Source: Nonomuraea candida
GTDB lineage: Bacteria > Actinomycetota > Actinomycetes > Streptosporangiales > Streptosporangiaceae
Direction of reading: 5' to 3'
Assembly: GCF_000725485.1 (NCBI RefSeq)
Contig: NZ_JOAG01000042.1
Coordinates: 62,001-126,000 of the forward strand
Length of the DNA stretch: 64,000 nt
The translations under genes and the position numbers were made by a program. This document shows, in pieces, positions 30,581 to 39,833 of the stretch; within the stretch, counting starts at the first letter, position 1, and each line of letters starts with the position of its first letter. A model generated the notes under the pieces. The model was not told where the DNA came from. It worked only from the letters and a program-made list of their open reading frames with translations, and did no database searches.

Positions 30581-31462
30581 ATGCCGCCGCTCTCGCTCGA
30601 CCTGCTCCGCACGTTCCTCGCCGTGCACAGGACCGGCTCCATCACCGCCGCCGCCCAGACGCTCGGCCTGTCGCAGCCGGCGGTGACCGCGCAGGTCAAG
30701 GCGCTGGAGTCGACGCTCGACCGGCCGCTGTTCGACCGGCTGCCGCGCGGCGTCGCGCCCACGCCCGCCGCCGACGAGCTGGCCCGCCGGGTCGCGCCGG
30801 GGCTCGACGCGCTGGACGAGGTGGTGGCCTCGGAGCTGCCCTCCGGCGAGGCCGTGCACCTGGGCGGGCCGGCCGAGTTCCTGTGCGAGGTGGTGATGCC
30901 GATGCTGGCCCCGCTCGTACGCGACGGGCTGCGGCTGCGCTTCACCCTGGGCCTGTCCGACGACCTGCTGGCGAGCCTGGCGGCCGGCCGGCTGGACCTG
31001 GTGCTGTCCACGATCAGGCCCCGGCTGCGCGGGGTGCGCGCGGACCCGGTGTACGACGAGGAGTTCCTGCTGGTCGCCTCCCCCGAGGTGGCGGCGCGGG
31101 CGTCCGGGGTGCGGGAGCTGGCCCGGGTGCCCCTGGTCGCCTACGCCGAGGAACTGCCGATCGTGCGCCGCTACTGGCGCACGGTGCTGGGCCGCCGCCC
31201 GTCGATGGCGGCCCAGGTCGTCATCCCCGACCTGCGCGGCGTGCTGGGCGCGGTCCGGGCGGGGGTGGGCTTCTCGGTCCTGCCCGCCTACCTGTGCCGC
31301 GCCGACCTGGAGCGCGGCACGCTCGTGGCGCTCGACCGGCCGGCGGAGCCGCCGATCAACACCGGCTATCTCGCGGTCCGCTCGGGCGCGCGGGCCAGGC
31401 CCGCCGTGGCGATGGTGCGCGCCCATCTGATGCGCGAGCTGCGCGCCGCGCCCTCCTACTAG
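30581..31462 (+). CDS. LysR-family transcriptional regulator
   Basis: 293 residues. Winged HTH at residues 1-60 (LDLLRTFLAVHRTGSITAAAQTLGLSQPAVTAQVKALE), then the periplasmic-binding-like effector domain (FLCEVVMPMLAPLV, DDLLASLAAGRLDLVLST, VGFSVLPAYL). Divergent from the DJ-1-like gene with about 70 bp between, the usual layout for a LysR activator and its target. Confidence 0.85.
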   Translation: MPPLSLDLLRTFLAVHRTGSITAAAQTLGLSQPAVTAQVKALESTLDRPLFDRLPRGVAPTPAADELARRVAPGLDALDEVVASELPSGEAVHLGGPAEFLCEVVMPMLAPLVRDGLRLRFTLGLSDDLLASLAAGRLDLVLSTIRPRLRGVRADPVYDEEFLLVASPEVAARASGVRELARVPLVAYAEELPIVRRYWRTVLGRRPSMAAQVVIPDLRGVLGAVRAGVGFSVLPAYLCRADLERGTLVALDRPAEPPINTGYLAVRSGARARPAVAMVRAHLMRELRAAPSY

Positions 31463-31531
31463 GGCTGTGCGTCCGGCGCCCGCCGTACTCGGGGAACAGC
31501 GGGCGTGGGGAAGCGCACGTAGGTCAGCGCA

Positions 31532-32500
31532 TCATGCGTCCTCATCCAACACACCAGAAATCGCGATGGAGTAGCCGAGCTGGGCGCGGCTGGTGCTGCC
31601 GAGACGGGCGGAGATCCGTCTGATGTGCTCGGCCACGGTGCGGCGGCCCATGCCGAGCTCTCGGGCGATTTTGTCTTCGGTGAGACCGGCGACGAGCATG
31701 CGCATGATGGCGCGCTGCTGGTCGTCCACCACTTGTCCCTCCCGTCGCGTGGTCGTGAGTATGGGGCTGGCGCGGATCCAGGCCAGTTCGAAGATGCGGG
31801 TCAGGTAGCGGACCAGAGCCGGCTGGCAGATCTCCACCAGTTCGTGCTCATCACCGGAGGGCGCGGAGACGTAGGCGATCTCGCCGTCGAAGATGATCAG
31901 GCGGTCAAACAGTTCACTGGAGGTACGAATTTCCGCCCCCTCCCCGGCAATGCGCTCGATGTATTCGAGGGTGGGGGCATGGTAGCGCGTGGTGTGCTGG
32001 TAGATGACGCGCTTGCGCACGCCCCGCCGCAGGACCGGCAGGTCACGTTGGAGGACTTGGGCGAGGATCTCGGGCGAGCGGCCGCTGCCGGGATGAGCGG
32101 TGATGATCTCCTTGCGGGATCGGGCCAGAGCCAGCTGCAGAGTGTCCTCCACCTCCTCGGGGCCCTCGATGAGCGCGATGTCGGGCCGCCGGCCCGCCCG
32201 GCCCCGCTCGTACGCCCGCTCGACCATGTCGATCACCTGGCTCGCCCGGGCCAGTTCGGCGCGGGTGGCGGAGATGGATTGTTCCAGGGGATTGAGCAGG
32301 CGCGCGGCGACAATGCCAGGCCCCACCGGCCGCACCAGATCCGGCTCTCCCTCCACCGATGCGACCAGACCCGATCGGAGAAGACATGCAGGGGTGGCCT
32401 CTCGCGGAATGCTCCGTTCCATCACCGCTCTTTCGTAAGCGGCCATCCCGCCATCACAGACATCTGCCTCTTCGCAAGAGATCGGACACGCACGGTTCAT
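31532..32500 (-). CDS. LuxR-type HTH regulator with PLD-like sensor region
   Basis: 322 residues from ATG 32500 with AGG six bases upstream (GTG 32506 also possible). The C-terminal 60 residues are a LuxR/GerE helix-turn-helix (MRMLVAGLTEDKIARELGMGRRTVAEHIRRISARLG). The preceding region (SRKEIITAHPGSG to FDRLIIFDGEIAYVSAPSGDE) resembles the phospholipase-D-like module of TrmB/LuxR hybrid regulators. It lacks a receiver domain. Divergent from the decayed proC-like gene; the gene itself is intact. Confidence 0.8.
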   Translation of the reverse strand: MNRACPISCEEADVCDGGMAAYERAVMERSIPREATPACLLRSGLVASVEGEPDLVRPVGPGIVAARLLNPLEQSISATRAELARASQVIDMVERAYERGRAGRRPDIALIEGPEEVEDTLQLALARSRKEIITAHPGSGRSPEILAQVLQRDLPVLRRGVRKRVIYQHTTRYHAPTLEYIERIAGEGAEIRTSSELFDRLIIFDGEIAYVSAPSGDEHELVEICQPALVRYLTRIFELAWIRASPILTTTRREGQVVDDQQRAIMRMLVAGLTEDKIARELGMGRRTVAEHIRRISARLGSTSRAQLGYSIAISGVLDEDA

Positions 32501-32561
32501 CGACACCTACCCATCCTGCATGTTCTTGCACTGCATAATCACGCACGCCGGGAAAGGTAGT

Positions 32562-32575
32562 CAACTCATTAGTTG
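32562..32575. promoter_or_regulatory. Palindrome between LuxR regulator and proC-like gene
   Basis: CAACT-CATT-AGTTG has perfect 5-bp arms in the AT-richer divergent promoter region. A candidate site for the LuxR-type protein. Confidence 0.35.
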
Positions 32576-32648
32576 TCATGGCAAAGTTCCGTCCGGGCGG
32601 GAACGTCAGTCAGCACAAACTGCTTTCCGCGGGCACACAGGAGGAACA

Positions 32649-33274
32649 TTGGAAGCCTTTGCCAGTCGAATCGTCGTGATCGGCGCGGGCCACATGGGGC
32701 GAGCAATTATTGCCGGCCTTCACGAAAAAGCACTGGGCATTCCCCTCGATATCGTGGAGAACTCAAACGACAGGATGCGCCTTGTAGGTGAAGAATTCGG
32801 CATTGAGCCGCGTCCGCGATACGAACCCGGGCAGGACGACGTCGTCATCCTCGCCATCCAGCCCCAGGCCTTCGCGGAGTTCAGCGCGGCACAGCCGGCC
32901 GGAGCCTTCGCGAAAAGCCTGGTCATCTCCGTCATGGCCGGCGTGAGCATCGCGACCATGGAGAACGCGCTCAACACGTCCCGCATCGTCCGCACCATTC
33001 CCAACACGCCTTCCGAGATTTCGCAGGGCATGACCGTACTGTGCCCAGGAACGGCCGTCACCGACGGCGAGATCTTCCTCGCCGAGCAGATCATGTCGGT
33101 GATCGGCAGGACCGTCACGGTCCCGAGGAGATGTGCCGCGAGGTCATGACCCCGGGCGGAACCACCGAGCAGGGAATCTTCCACTACCGCGACAACGGCC
33201 TTCACGACCTGTTGGTCGAAGGCTTGAACCGGTCCGCGAACCGCTCGCGCGAACTGGGCCGGATCGGGCGGTAA
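32649..33274 (+). pseudogene. Pyrroline-5-carboxylate reductase-like, internal deletion and frameshift
   Basis: From TTG 32649 (AGGAGG five bases upstream) the first 157 codons give the NAD(P) domain of ProC (VVIGAGHMGRAIIAGL, ISVMAGVSIATMENAL, VRTIPNTPSEISQGMTVL). At about 33121 the frame shifts and the sequence jumps to the C-terminal PEEMCREVMTPGGTTEQGIFHYRDNGL part. About 60 residues that should contain the catalytic SGSGPAY segment are missing, so it cannot be active. The surrounding DNA is less GC-rich than the rest of the window. Confidence 0.8.
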
Positions 33275-33336
33275 TCGACTGCCGAACCCCGATGGGAACG
33301 CTCCAGGAACCACCTTCGGCGCAAGGGAGAATCAGC

Positions 33337-33615
33337 GTGCTCGGCATCAGTCAGCGTGACCGCATCGGCATGGTCAGGGAGCTCGACGGCGTCGGCGACG
33401 CGCTGGAGTTCAAGCTGATCGAACGGCATACCTTCCCGTTGTTCTTCTACTCGGGCGGCTGGCGGGAATCACGCGACATCCTGCTGACCGAGTTCCACCG
33501 CTGGCGTGACCGCCATGGAATCGCCTTCAGCGTGAGCGACGACGGGACCATTCACTGGTCGTACGAGATCATCGAGTGCCGTCTCGCCTCCGGATTCCGG
33601 AAGGTCATCACGTGA
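33337..33615 (+). CDS. Small protein of unknown function
   Basis: 92 residues from GTG 33337 with AAGGGAGA upstream. Not recognised. It is soluble, mixed alpha/beta in appearance, rich in aromatic residues (FPLFFYSGGWRES, IHWSYEIIE) and has one cysteine. The stop overlaps the GTG of the permease gene (GTGA), so it is translated together with it. It is intact even though the genes at both ends of this operon are broken. Confidence 0.65.
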   Translation: MLGISQRDRIGMVRELDGVGDALEFKLIERHTFPLFFYSGGWRESRDILLTEFHRWRDRHGIAFSVSDDGTIHWSYEIIECRLASGFRKVIT

Positions 33616-34559
33616 GTCCGGTCCGCCCCAGGGCGGCCATGGCAGGCGTCGCCGCGATGGCACTCGCCAACGTGATTCTCGGTGCCTCCTCCCTCTACTG
33701 GCGGGCGCTTTCCCACGTGTCCCCGACGACACTGCTCGGCTACCGCATCCTGGTCTCGCTGATCACCCTGGGCATCGTACTGGCGTTGTTGAAGCGCATG
33801 AGGCCGGTCGTCGACGCGGCGTCCGACAGTCGTTTGCTGCTTCTGCACCTGATGGCCGCGATACTGGTTTGCGCCAACTGGCTCACCTTCATCTGGGGCT
33901 CGGTGCACGGCCACGTCCTGGAGACGGGCCTCGGCTATCTCATCGCTCCGGCGGTGACGATTGTTCTGGGAGCCGGGGTCATGCGGGAAAGGCTCGACTC
34001 CGTACGGGTCGTCGCCTTGGTTCTTTGCCTGTCGGGGATCATCCTGCTGATCGCCCGCAGCCACGAACTCGAATCGTGGGTCTACCTCACCATCGGTACG
34101 ACCTGGGGAATCTACAGCTTCCTGAAGAAGCTCACCACGGCGGACCCTTTCACCGGGCTCACCCTGGAGACGGCCATACTCGCGGTTGGCGTCGGAGTGA
34201 CCGTCCTGGCCTCCACCTACTCGCTCGCTCCTGGCCCGGACGCCGACACCTCCGACTTCGTCCTGCTCGCCCTGTGCGGCGTCGTGTCGGTCACCCCGCT
34301 GTGGCTGATCTCATTCGGAGCGAAGAAGATCACGCTGTCGACGGCTGGTTTTCTCCAATACGTGCTTCCCACGACCCAGCTCGTCGTCGCATTGGTCTTC
34401 TACGGCCAACAGCCGTCCGGCAACACATTGGTGTCGTACGCCATGGTCTGGCTTTCGTTGATTCTCATTCTCGTGTACCCGGTGTTGCGCGCACGCCGGC
34501 CGGGAAGCGCCCCCACCGAGCCGCCCGCCCTGGCGGAGGACAGGAGATCCGGCCTGTGA
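33612..34559 (+). CDS. EamA/RarD-like permease
   Basis: 315 residues with ten hydrophobic segments. RarD features: ANVILGASSLYWRALSHVSPTTLLGYRILVSL at the start, ANWLTFIWGSVHGHVLETGLGYLIAPAV in the middle and SAGFLQYVLPTTQLVVAL in the second half. A drug/metabolite-superfamily exporter, perhaps of an amino acid or amine given the neighbours. Overlaps both adjacent genes by 4 bp. Confidence 0.8.
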   Translation: MSPVRPRAAMAGVAAMALANVILGASSLYWRALSHVSPTTLLGYRILVSLITLGIVLALLKRMRPVVDAASDSRLLLLHLMAAILVCANWLTFIWGSVHGHVLETGLGYLIAPAVTIVLGAGVMRERLDSVRVVALVLCLSGIILLIARSHELESWVYLTIGTTWGIYSFLKKLTTADPFTGLTLETAILAVGVGVTVLASTYSLAPGPDADTSDFVLLALCGVVSVTPLWLISFGAKKITLSTAGFLQYVLPTTQLVVALVFYGQQPSGNTLVSYAMVWLSLILILVYPVLRARRPGSAPTEPPALAEDRRSGL

Positions 34560-35267
34560 CCGCGAACGCGACAACGTCATATCCCGCCAACGCGAACGTG
34601 ACGACGTGCGACGTGGCCGTCGTCGGGCTCGGAATCTTCGGCTCCGCGACCGCGCATGCGCTGACCCGGCACGGCGCCAGGGTCATCGCCATCGAGGCTC
34701 ACGGTCCCACCCACCGGTTCGGCTCCTCCTACGGGGAAAGCCGCATCTTTCGCCGGGCTTACTTGGTTCCGTACCTCCCGTTCCCTCGGCGCGGAGCGAT
34801 TCCCGTCCTTCCTCTACGAGACCGCAGCCGGCGAGGTGATCTACGGCGTCACCGAGGGCGGACCGGATCGCGATCTTGTCAAGATCGGGTATCACAACCG
34901 GCAGCAGCGGCCCTGGGATCCGCAGGACCGGTCGGAAACCGAGGTGCCGCGAGCGTACCTGGACGAGATCCGCGAGATGGTCTCGCGGATCTTCAGGGGG
35001 GTCGAGCCCGAACCGGTGCGTGGACGTTACTGCTCCTACACGCTCACACCCGACTCCAGCTTCATCATCGACCGCTCACCCGCCCACACCGGCATCGTGC
35101 AGGTCTCCGCCTGCTCCGGTCACGGATTCAAGTTCGCCCCGGCGGTCGGGGAGTGCGCGGCCGAAATGGTCCTCGGCTTGCCGGGCCGGATCGACCCTGC
35201 CCCGTTCAGAGCCAGCCGCTTCGCGCCCGGAGCCATCCCCACGCCCAACTACAGCTCGATCGAGTAA
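34556..35267 (+). pseudogene. DAO-family amino acid oxidase (sarcosine oxidase-like), internal deletion and frameshift
   Basis: GTG 34556, with GGACAGGAG upstream. The first ~75 codons give the FAD motif VAVVGLGIFGSATAHAL and the SSYGESRIFRRAY loop of MSOX/SolA-type oxidases. At about 34775-34795 the frame changes and the C-terminal third follows (ERFPSFLYET, YTLTPDSSFIIDRSP, ACSGHGFKFAPAVGE). About 150 central residues are missing. As with the proC-like gene, loss of the middle plus a frameshift makes it nonfunctional. Confidence 0.8.
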
Positions 35268-35355
35268 CCACGCGACAAACTGCCCGGCCCCCCGGCGGTC
35301 ACCGGCACCGGCCCCGGCCTGGGTAGGGACGCGGGGGCCCGGGCATGCTGGTCCC

Positions 35356-36075
35356 ATGTGTCATTCCACCGACAGCAGGCCGCCTGCTCCGCCCGTGCGG
35401 GGTGAGGTGGCCTCTCACCAGCAGATCGAGCTGACCGCCGCCGACGGCAACCGCTTCCTGGCCTACCGGGCCGAGCCCGCCGGGCCGAACGGGCGCTCCG
35501 TGGTGATCCTGCCGGACGTACGCGGCCTGCACCCCTTCTACCGGGACCTGGCCGTGCGCTTCGCCGAGGCCGGGTTCCGCACGATCGCGATCGACTACTT
35601 CGGCCGCACGGCGGGGCGGGGCGACCGGGGCGACGACTTCGACTTCATGACGCACGTCGGCCAGCTCACCCCCGAGGGCACCCGGGCCGACGCGCGGGCG
35701 GCCACCGAGGCGCTCGACGGCCCGGTGTTCACGGTGGGCTTCTGCATGGGCGGCGCGCTGTCGTGGCGGCAGGCCGCCGAGGGCAACGGGCTGGCGGGCG
35801 GCATCGGCTTCTACGGCGCCCTGCGCTTCATCGACGAGCCGGAGTCGGGGCCGGGCGCGCCGCTGCTGCTGCTCAGGGGCGGGGCCGACACGGTGTCCAC
35901 GCCGGAGGAGTTCGCCGCGTACGAGGCCGCGCTCGACCGGGTCGGCACCGAGCACGAGACGCACGTCTACGAGGGCGCGCCGCACTCGTTCTTCGACCGC
36001 TCCTACGGCGAGTGGGCCGAGGCGTGCCAGGACGCCTGGCGCCGCATCCTCTCCTTCACCGAACGCCACTCCTGA
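35356..36075 (+). CDS. Dienelactone hydrolase-family protein
   Basis: 239 residues. Alpha/beta hydrolase with a cysteine nucleophile: FTVGFCMGGALS (C130), Asp in the LLRGGADTVS region and His in GAPHSFFDR. The N-terminus has the DGNRFLAYRAEP segment of the family. It hydrolyses enol-lactones or related esters. Stands alone between the decayed island and the ABC importer; no leader Shine-Dalgarno is obvious, and the transcript may be leaderless. Confidence 0.85.
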   Translation: MCHSTDSRPPAPPVRGEVASHQQIELTAADGNRFLAYRAEPAGPNGRSVVILPDVRGLHPFYRDLAVRFAEAGFRTIAIDYFGRTAGRGDRGDDFDFMTHVGQLTPEGTRADARAATEALDGPVFTVGFCMGGALSWRQAAEGNGLAGGIGFYGALRFIDEPESGPGAPLLLLRGGADTVSTPEEFAAYEAALDRVGTEHETHVYEGAPHSFFDRSYGEWAEACQDAWRRILSFTERHS

Positions 36076-36186
36076 CCGCACCCGCCGGCGGAAAGGCACC
36101 TCGCCGGCCGGGACGCACCGTGCCGGCCGGGGCGCAGCGCGCCGGCGGACGCCGCGGCACACCGCCGCCGGAGCCGCGGGAGGCGG

Positions 36187-37083
36187 TCAGCCGAGGTAGG
36201 CGGCCCGGACGACCGGGTCCTGCCTGATCCCGGCCGGCGGGCCGGTGGCGATCACCTTGCCGAGGTCCAGCACGACGATCCGGTCGCAGGTGTCCATCAC
36301 GAAGCCCATGTCGTGCTCGACCAGCAGCACGGTCGTGTCCAGGCCCCTGACGACCTCGCCCAGGCGTTCGGCCTGCCCGGCGTCCAGCCCGGAGGTGGGC
36401 TCGTCGAGCAGCAGCAGGCGGGGCCGGTCGGCCAGCGCCCTGGCCAGCTCGACGAGCCGGCGCCGGCCGACGGGGAGCGCTGCGGCGTACGCGTCGCGCT
36501 GGGAGGTGAGCCCGCACAGCTCCAGCACCTCGTCCACGCGCTCGCGCCGCTCCCGCTCCAGCCGCCGCCTGGCGGGCAGGCCGACCAGGTCGGCGGCGAG
36601 CCCGCCACCGCCGCCGTGCCAGTCGAGCGCGGCCAGCACGTTGCCGGCCACGGTGAGCCGGCCGAAGACCTGGGTGCGCTGGAACGTCCGGCGCAGCCCC
36701 GCCCTGGCCCGCTTGACCGCCGGCATCGCCGTCACGTCCCGGCCGGCGAGGAGCACGCGCCCTTCGGCGGGCCTGCGCAGCCCGGACACCACGTCGAAGA
36801 GCGTGGTCTTGCCCGCCCCGTTCGGCCCGATCACCCCGCACACGACGCCCGCGCCCACCTCGAACGAGACCCCGTCGAGCGCCCTGACCCCGCCGAAGGC
36901 CACGGACACGCCCTCCACCGCCAGCACCGTCCCCGCCCCGCTCTCCCCGGCCCGCCCGGCCACCGGCCGGTTCTCCCCGTCCGGCCCGGCCACCGACCCG
37001 TACTCCCCGTCCGGCCCGGACATCGACCCGTACTCCCCGTCCGGCCCCGACATCGGCCCGTTCTCCCTCTCCGGCCCGGTCAT
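36187..37083 (-). CDS. Branched-chain-amino-acid-type ABC ATPase (LivG type) with repeat N-terminus
   Basis: 298 residues. Walker A GPNGAGKT, LivG-type RRTFQRTQVFGRLTVAGNV, signature region ALPVGRRRLVELARAL (degenerate LSGG), Walker B LLLLDEPTSGLD and H-loop LLVEHDMGFV. About 48 residues precede the ATPase fold and consist of a 10-residue repeat (GPDGEYGSMS type). The ATG overlaps the stop of the LivHMF fusion (ATGA). It is the only separate ATPase in the operon. Confidence 0.85.
   Translation of the reverse strand: MTGPERENGPMSGPDGEYGSMSGPDGEYGSVAGPDGENRPVAGRAGESGAGTVLAVEGVSVAFGGVRALDGVSFEVGAGVVCGVIGPNGAGKTTLFDVVSGLRRPAEGRVLLAGRDVTAMPAVKRARAGLRRTFQRTQVFGRLTVAGNVLAALDWHGGGGGLAADLVGLPARRRLERERRERVDEVLELCGLTSQRDAYAAALPVGRRRLVELARALADRPRLLLLDEPTSGLDAGQAERLGEVVRGLDTTVLLVEHDMGFVMDTCDRIVVLDLGKVIATGPPAGIRQDPVVRAAYLG
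36951..37070 (-). repeat. In-frame 30-bp tandem repeat, four copies
   Basis: Copies at 36951, 36981, 37011 and 37041 encode decapeptides related to MSGPDGEYGS at the N-terminus of the LivG-type ATPase. Confidence 0.85.
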
Positions 37084-39833
37084 CGCACCCCCAGGTAGGC
37101 CGCGGTGAGCCGGTCGCCGTCCACCTCGGCGCGCGGCCCGGCCCAGGTGACGCGGCCGAGCCGCATGAAGGCGACCCGGTCGGCGATCGCCAGCGCCTCG
37201 GTGGCCTTCTCCTCGACCAGCAGCAGCGCGACCCCGCGCTCGCGCAGCTCGGCGAAGACCTCGAACACCTGCCGCACCACCATCGGGGCCAGCCCGAGCG
37301 ACGGCTCGTCGGCGATCAGCACGCGCGGCGGCCGCACGAGCGCGGGCGCGAGCGTGAGAAGCTGCTGCTCGCCGCCGGACAGCGCGCCGGCCGGCACGGT
37401 ACGGCGCCCGGCCAGGAGGGGCAGCCGCTCGTAGACGGGGGCGGGGTCGGCCAGCCAGGTGCGCAGGTTCTCCTCGACGGTCAGGCCGGGGAAGACGCCC
37501 CGGCCCTCGGGGGCGAGCAGGATGCCGGCGCGGGCCCTGCGGTGGGCGGGCCAGGCGGTGACGTCCTGGCCGTCGAGCAGGATCCGGCCGCCGCTCACGG
37601 GCAGGTCGCCCGCGGCGGCCGCGCAGGTGGTGGACTTGCCGGCGCCGTTCGCGCCGAGCAGGGCGACCACCTCGCCGGGCCGCACGGCCAGGTCGACGCC
37701 GCGCAGCACGACGGTGCCGGCGTACCCGGCGACGACGCCCTCCATCGTGAACAGCGCGGGCCCGCCCGGCGGCGCTGACGGCAGCGCTGACGGCAGCGCG
37801 GACGGGAGCGCTGACGGCGGCGCGGGCGGGAGCGCGGGCGGCGGCGCGGGCGGCAGCGCGGGCGGCGGCGCGGGCGGCAGCGCGGGCGGCGGCGCGGACG
37901 GCGGCGCGGACGGCAGCGCGGGCGGCGGCGCGGACGGCTGGGGCGCGGCGGGGGCCGGCCTCCGGCGGCGGTGGCGCAGCTCGGCGAGCTGGGTGAGCAC
38001 CCCGTCGGGATGCTTGGCCAGGATCATGCCGCCGGCGCCGAAGAGGATGGAGCCGACGTGCGCGGAGACGTCCCAGGCGGACAGCAGCTCGGGCACGGCG
38101 ACGGCGACGAGCCCGCCCAGCACGGCCCCGCCGATGCGCCGCACGCCCTGCAGCACCACCACGGCCAGCCAGACGAACCCGGCGAAGGCCGGCAGGTCGG
38201 TCGCGGTGATCGAGCCCTTGGAGATGGCGAACAGCACCCCGCCGAGCCCGGCGACGGCCGACGCCAGCACGAACAGCGTGATCTTCGTACGCGGCGCCGA
38301 CAACCCCGACGTGACCGCGGCGGCCGGGGCCGAGCGCACGGCCAGGATCGCCCGCCCCGAGGCGGACCGCTCCAGGTTGCGCACCAGCAGCGCCACGGCC
38401 CCGATCAGCACGAGCAGCACGACCACCCGCACGCGCGGGTCGGAGGTGTCGGCGAAGCCGAACCCGAGCGCGGGCAGCGACCAGCCGATCGTGCCGTTGC
38501 TGAAGGCGTCCACCTGGAACAGCACCTGGTCGGCCAGCAGCGCCAGGGCGAGGGTGGCCAGCGTCAGCACCCGCCCGCCCAGCCGCAGCGCGGGCAGCGC
38601 CACCAGCATGCCCACGGCCGCCGCGGCGAGCACGCCCAGCACGATCGCGACGGCGAACGGCAGCCCGGAGGCGAACGCCCACCCGCAGGTCAGCGCCGCC
38701 ATGGCGGCGAAGGCGGCCTGGGCCAGGTTCACCATGCCGCCGATCCCGGTCACGATCACGAACGAGCAGAAGATCAGCGCCAGCACGAGGCCGTGCGCGG
38801 CCACGCCCACGTAGTACTCCGGCCCCGCGAACGTGAACGCCACCAGCACGGCCATGCCCGCCGCCCACGGCAGGCGGCGCCGCCACGGCGGCAGCCCGGC
38901 CAGGTGGTCCGGCGGCGGCACGTCCTCGGCGGCGCTGCCCGCCACCCGCTCGCGCGACCTGTTGAGCAGCACGAGGCCGGCGAACAGCAGGATCACCGGC
39001 ACGGCGGTGCGCAGCCCGGTCACCTCTTCGAGGAAGTCGGTGTAGCCGGCGACCAGGTTCTGCACCACGCCGAGCGCGAGCCCGGCGGCGAACGTCCAGG
39101 GGATCGAGCGCAGCCGCCCGAACACCGCCGCCGTGGCCGAGGCGAACAGCAGCACCGTGTACGCGGTCGCGTCCAGCCCCAGCACCGACACCGCCAGCAC
39201 CCCGGCCAGGCCGGCCAGCCCGGAGCCGAGCATCCAGGCCAGCGCCGAGGTGGCGTCCGCGTCGATGCCCCGCAGGGTGGCCAGCCGGCGGCGGTCCACG
39301 CAGGCGCGCATGCGCAGCCCGTACGGGGTGTGCCGCATGAACGCCCACAGCCCGGCCGCCGCCACCGCCGACAGGCAGAACGTGATCACCTGGTCGCTGT
39401 CCAGCCGCACGCCGAGCACGTCGAAGGCGAGCGCCGGATGCGGGCCGGCGCCGCGCGGCAGCGCGGTCGCGTCGGCGGGCGGCAGCCCGGCCAGGTCCAC
39501 GACGAGCAGGCCGAGCGCGGGCAGCGCGATCGTCAGCCCGATGGTGGCCACGATCTGCGCGGTCTCCCCCGCCTGGGCGAGCCCGCGGAACATGGCCTTG
39601 TGCAGGCCGAGGCCGAGCGCGGGCGCGAAGAGCGTCACCGACAGCAGGGCCGCGAGCCAGGCGGGCAGCCCGGCCTGGGTGAGCTGGTAGAACAGCAGGG
39701 CGGTCAGGAAGCCGACGGCGCCGTGGGCGAAGTTGAACACGCCCGTGGCCGCGTACGAGAGCGTCAGGCCCGAGCCCATGATCGCGAAGACGGCCCCGGT
39801 GACCAGGCCGCTCAGCACGTAGTCCAGGATCAT
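37080..39833 (-). CDS. LivH-LivM-LivF fusion: two permeases and an ATPase in one chain
   Basis: 917 residues in one open frame. Residues 1-~305 are LivH (MILDYVLSGLVTGAVFAIMG, FNFAHGAVGF, RACVDRRRLATLRGID). ~318-631 are LivM (GIGGMVNLAQAAFAAMAAL, AILAVRSAPAAAVTSGL). 632-689 are a Pro/Ala linker made of 12-bp repeats. 690-917 are a complete LivF ATPase (GANGAGKST, LSGGEQQLL, VLIADEPSLGLAP). LivH-LivM fusions are known; adding LivF is unusual. No good ribosome site is seen at the internal ATG before the LivF part. Coupled to the binding protein upstream (ATGA) and LivG downstream. Confidence 0.8.
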   Translation of the reverse strand: MILDYVLSGLVTGAVFAIMGSGLTLSYAATGVFNFAHGAVGFLTALLFYQLTQAGLPAWLAALLSVTLFAPALGLGLHKAMFRGLAQAGETAQIVATIGLTIALPALGLLVVDLAGLPPADATALPRGAGPHPALAFDVLGVRLDSDQVITFCLSAVAAAGLWAFMRHTPYGLRMRACVDRRRLATLRGIDADATSALAWMLGSGLAGLAGVLAVSVLGLDATAYTVLLFASATAAVFGRLRSIPWTFAAGLALGVVQNLVAGYTDFLEEVTGLRTAVPVILLFAGLVLLNRSRERVAGSAAEDVPPPDHLAGLPPWRRRLPWAAGMAVLVAFTFAGPEYYVGVAAHGLVLALIFCSFVIVTGIGGMVNLAQAAFAAMAALTCGWAFASGLPFAVAIVLGVLAAAAVGMLVALPALRLGGRVLTLATLALALLADQVLFQVDAFSNGTIGWSLPALGFGFADTSDPRVRVVVLLVLIGAVALLVRNLERSASGRAILAVRSAPAAAVTSGLSAPRTKITLFVLASAVAGLGGVLFAISKGSITATDLPAFAGFVWLAVVVLQGVRRIGGAVLGGLVAVAVPELLSAWDVSAHVGSILFGAGGMILAKHPDGVLTQLAELRHRRRRPAPAAPQPSAPPPALPSAPPSAPPPALPPAPPPALPPAPPPALPPAPPSALPSALPSALPSAPPGGPALFTMEGVVAGYAGTVVLRGVDLAVRPGEVVALLGANGAGKSTTCAAAAGDLPVSGGRILLDGQDVTAWPAHRRARAGILLAPEGRGVFPGLTVEENLRTWLADPAPVYERLPLLAGRRTVPAGALSGGEQQLLTLAPALVRPPRVLIADEPSLGLAPMVVRQVFEVFAELRERGVALLLVEEKATEALAIADRVAFMRLGRVTWAGPRAEVDGDRLTAAYLGVR
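37767..37938 (-). repeat. 12-bp repeat array encoding Pro/Ala linker of fusion
   Basis: About fourteen 12-bp units (GGCGGC[A/G]GCGCG on the plus strand) encode PPAL/PPAP-type tetrapeptides between the LivM and LivF parts. Location and frame suggest that the array replaced the original gene boundary. Confidence 0.8.

Noticed and set aside
31532..35267. RiPP or other natural-product cluster around the LuxR regulator
   Set aside because: No precursor-like peptide, synthetase, radical SAM or cyclase gene is present; the genes fit amino acid metabolism and export.
37741..37760. Separate livF gene starting at the internal ATG before the LivF domain
   Set aside because: No convincing ribosome site precedes it and the frame is continuous from the LivM part, so a fusion is more likely.
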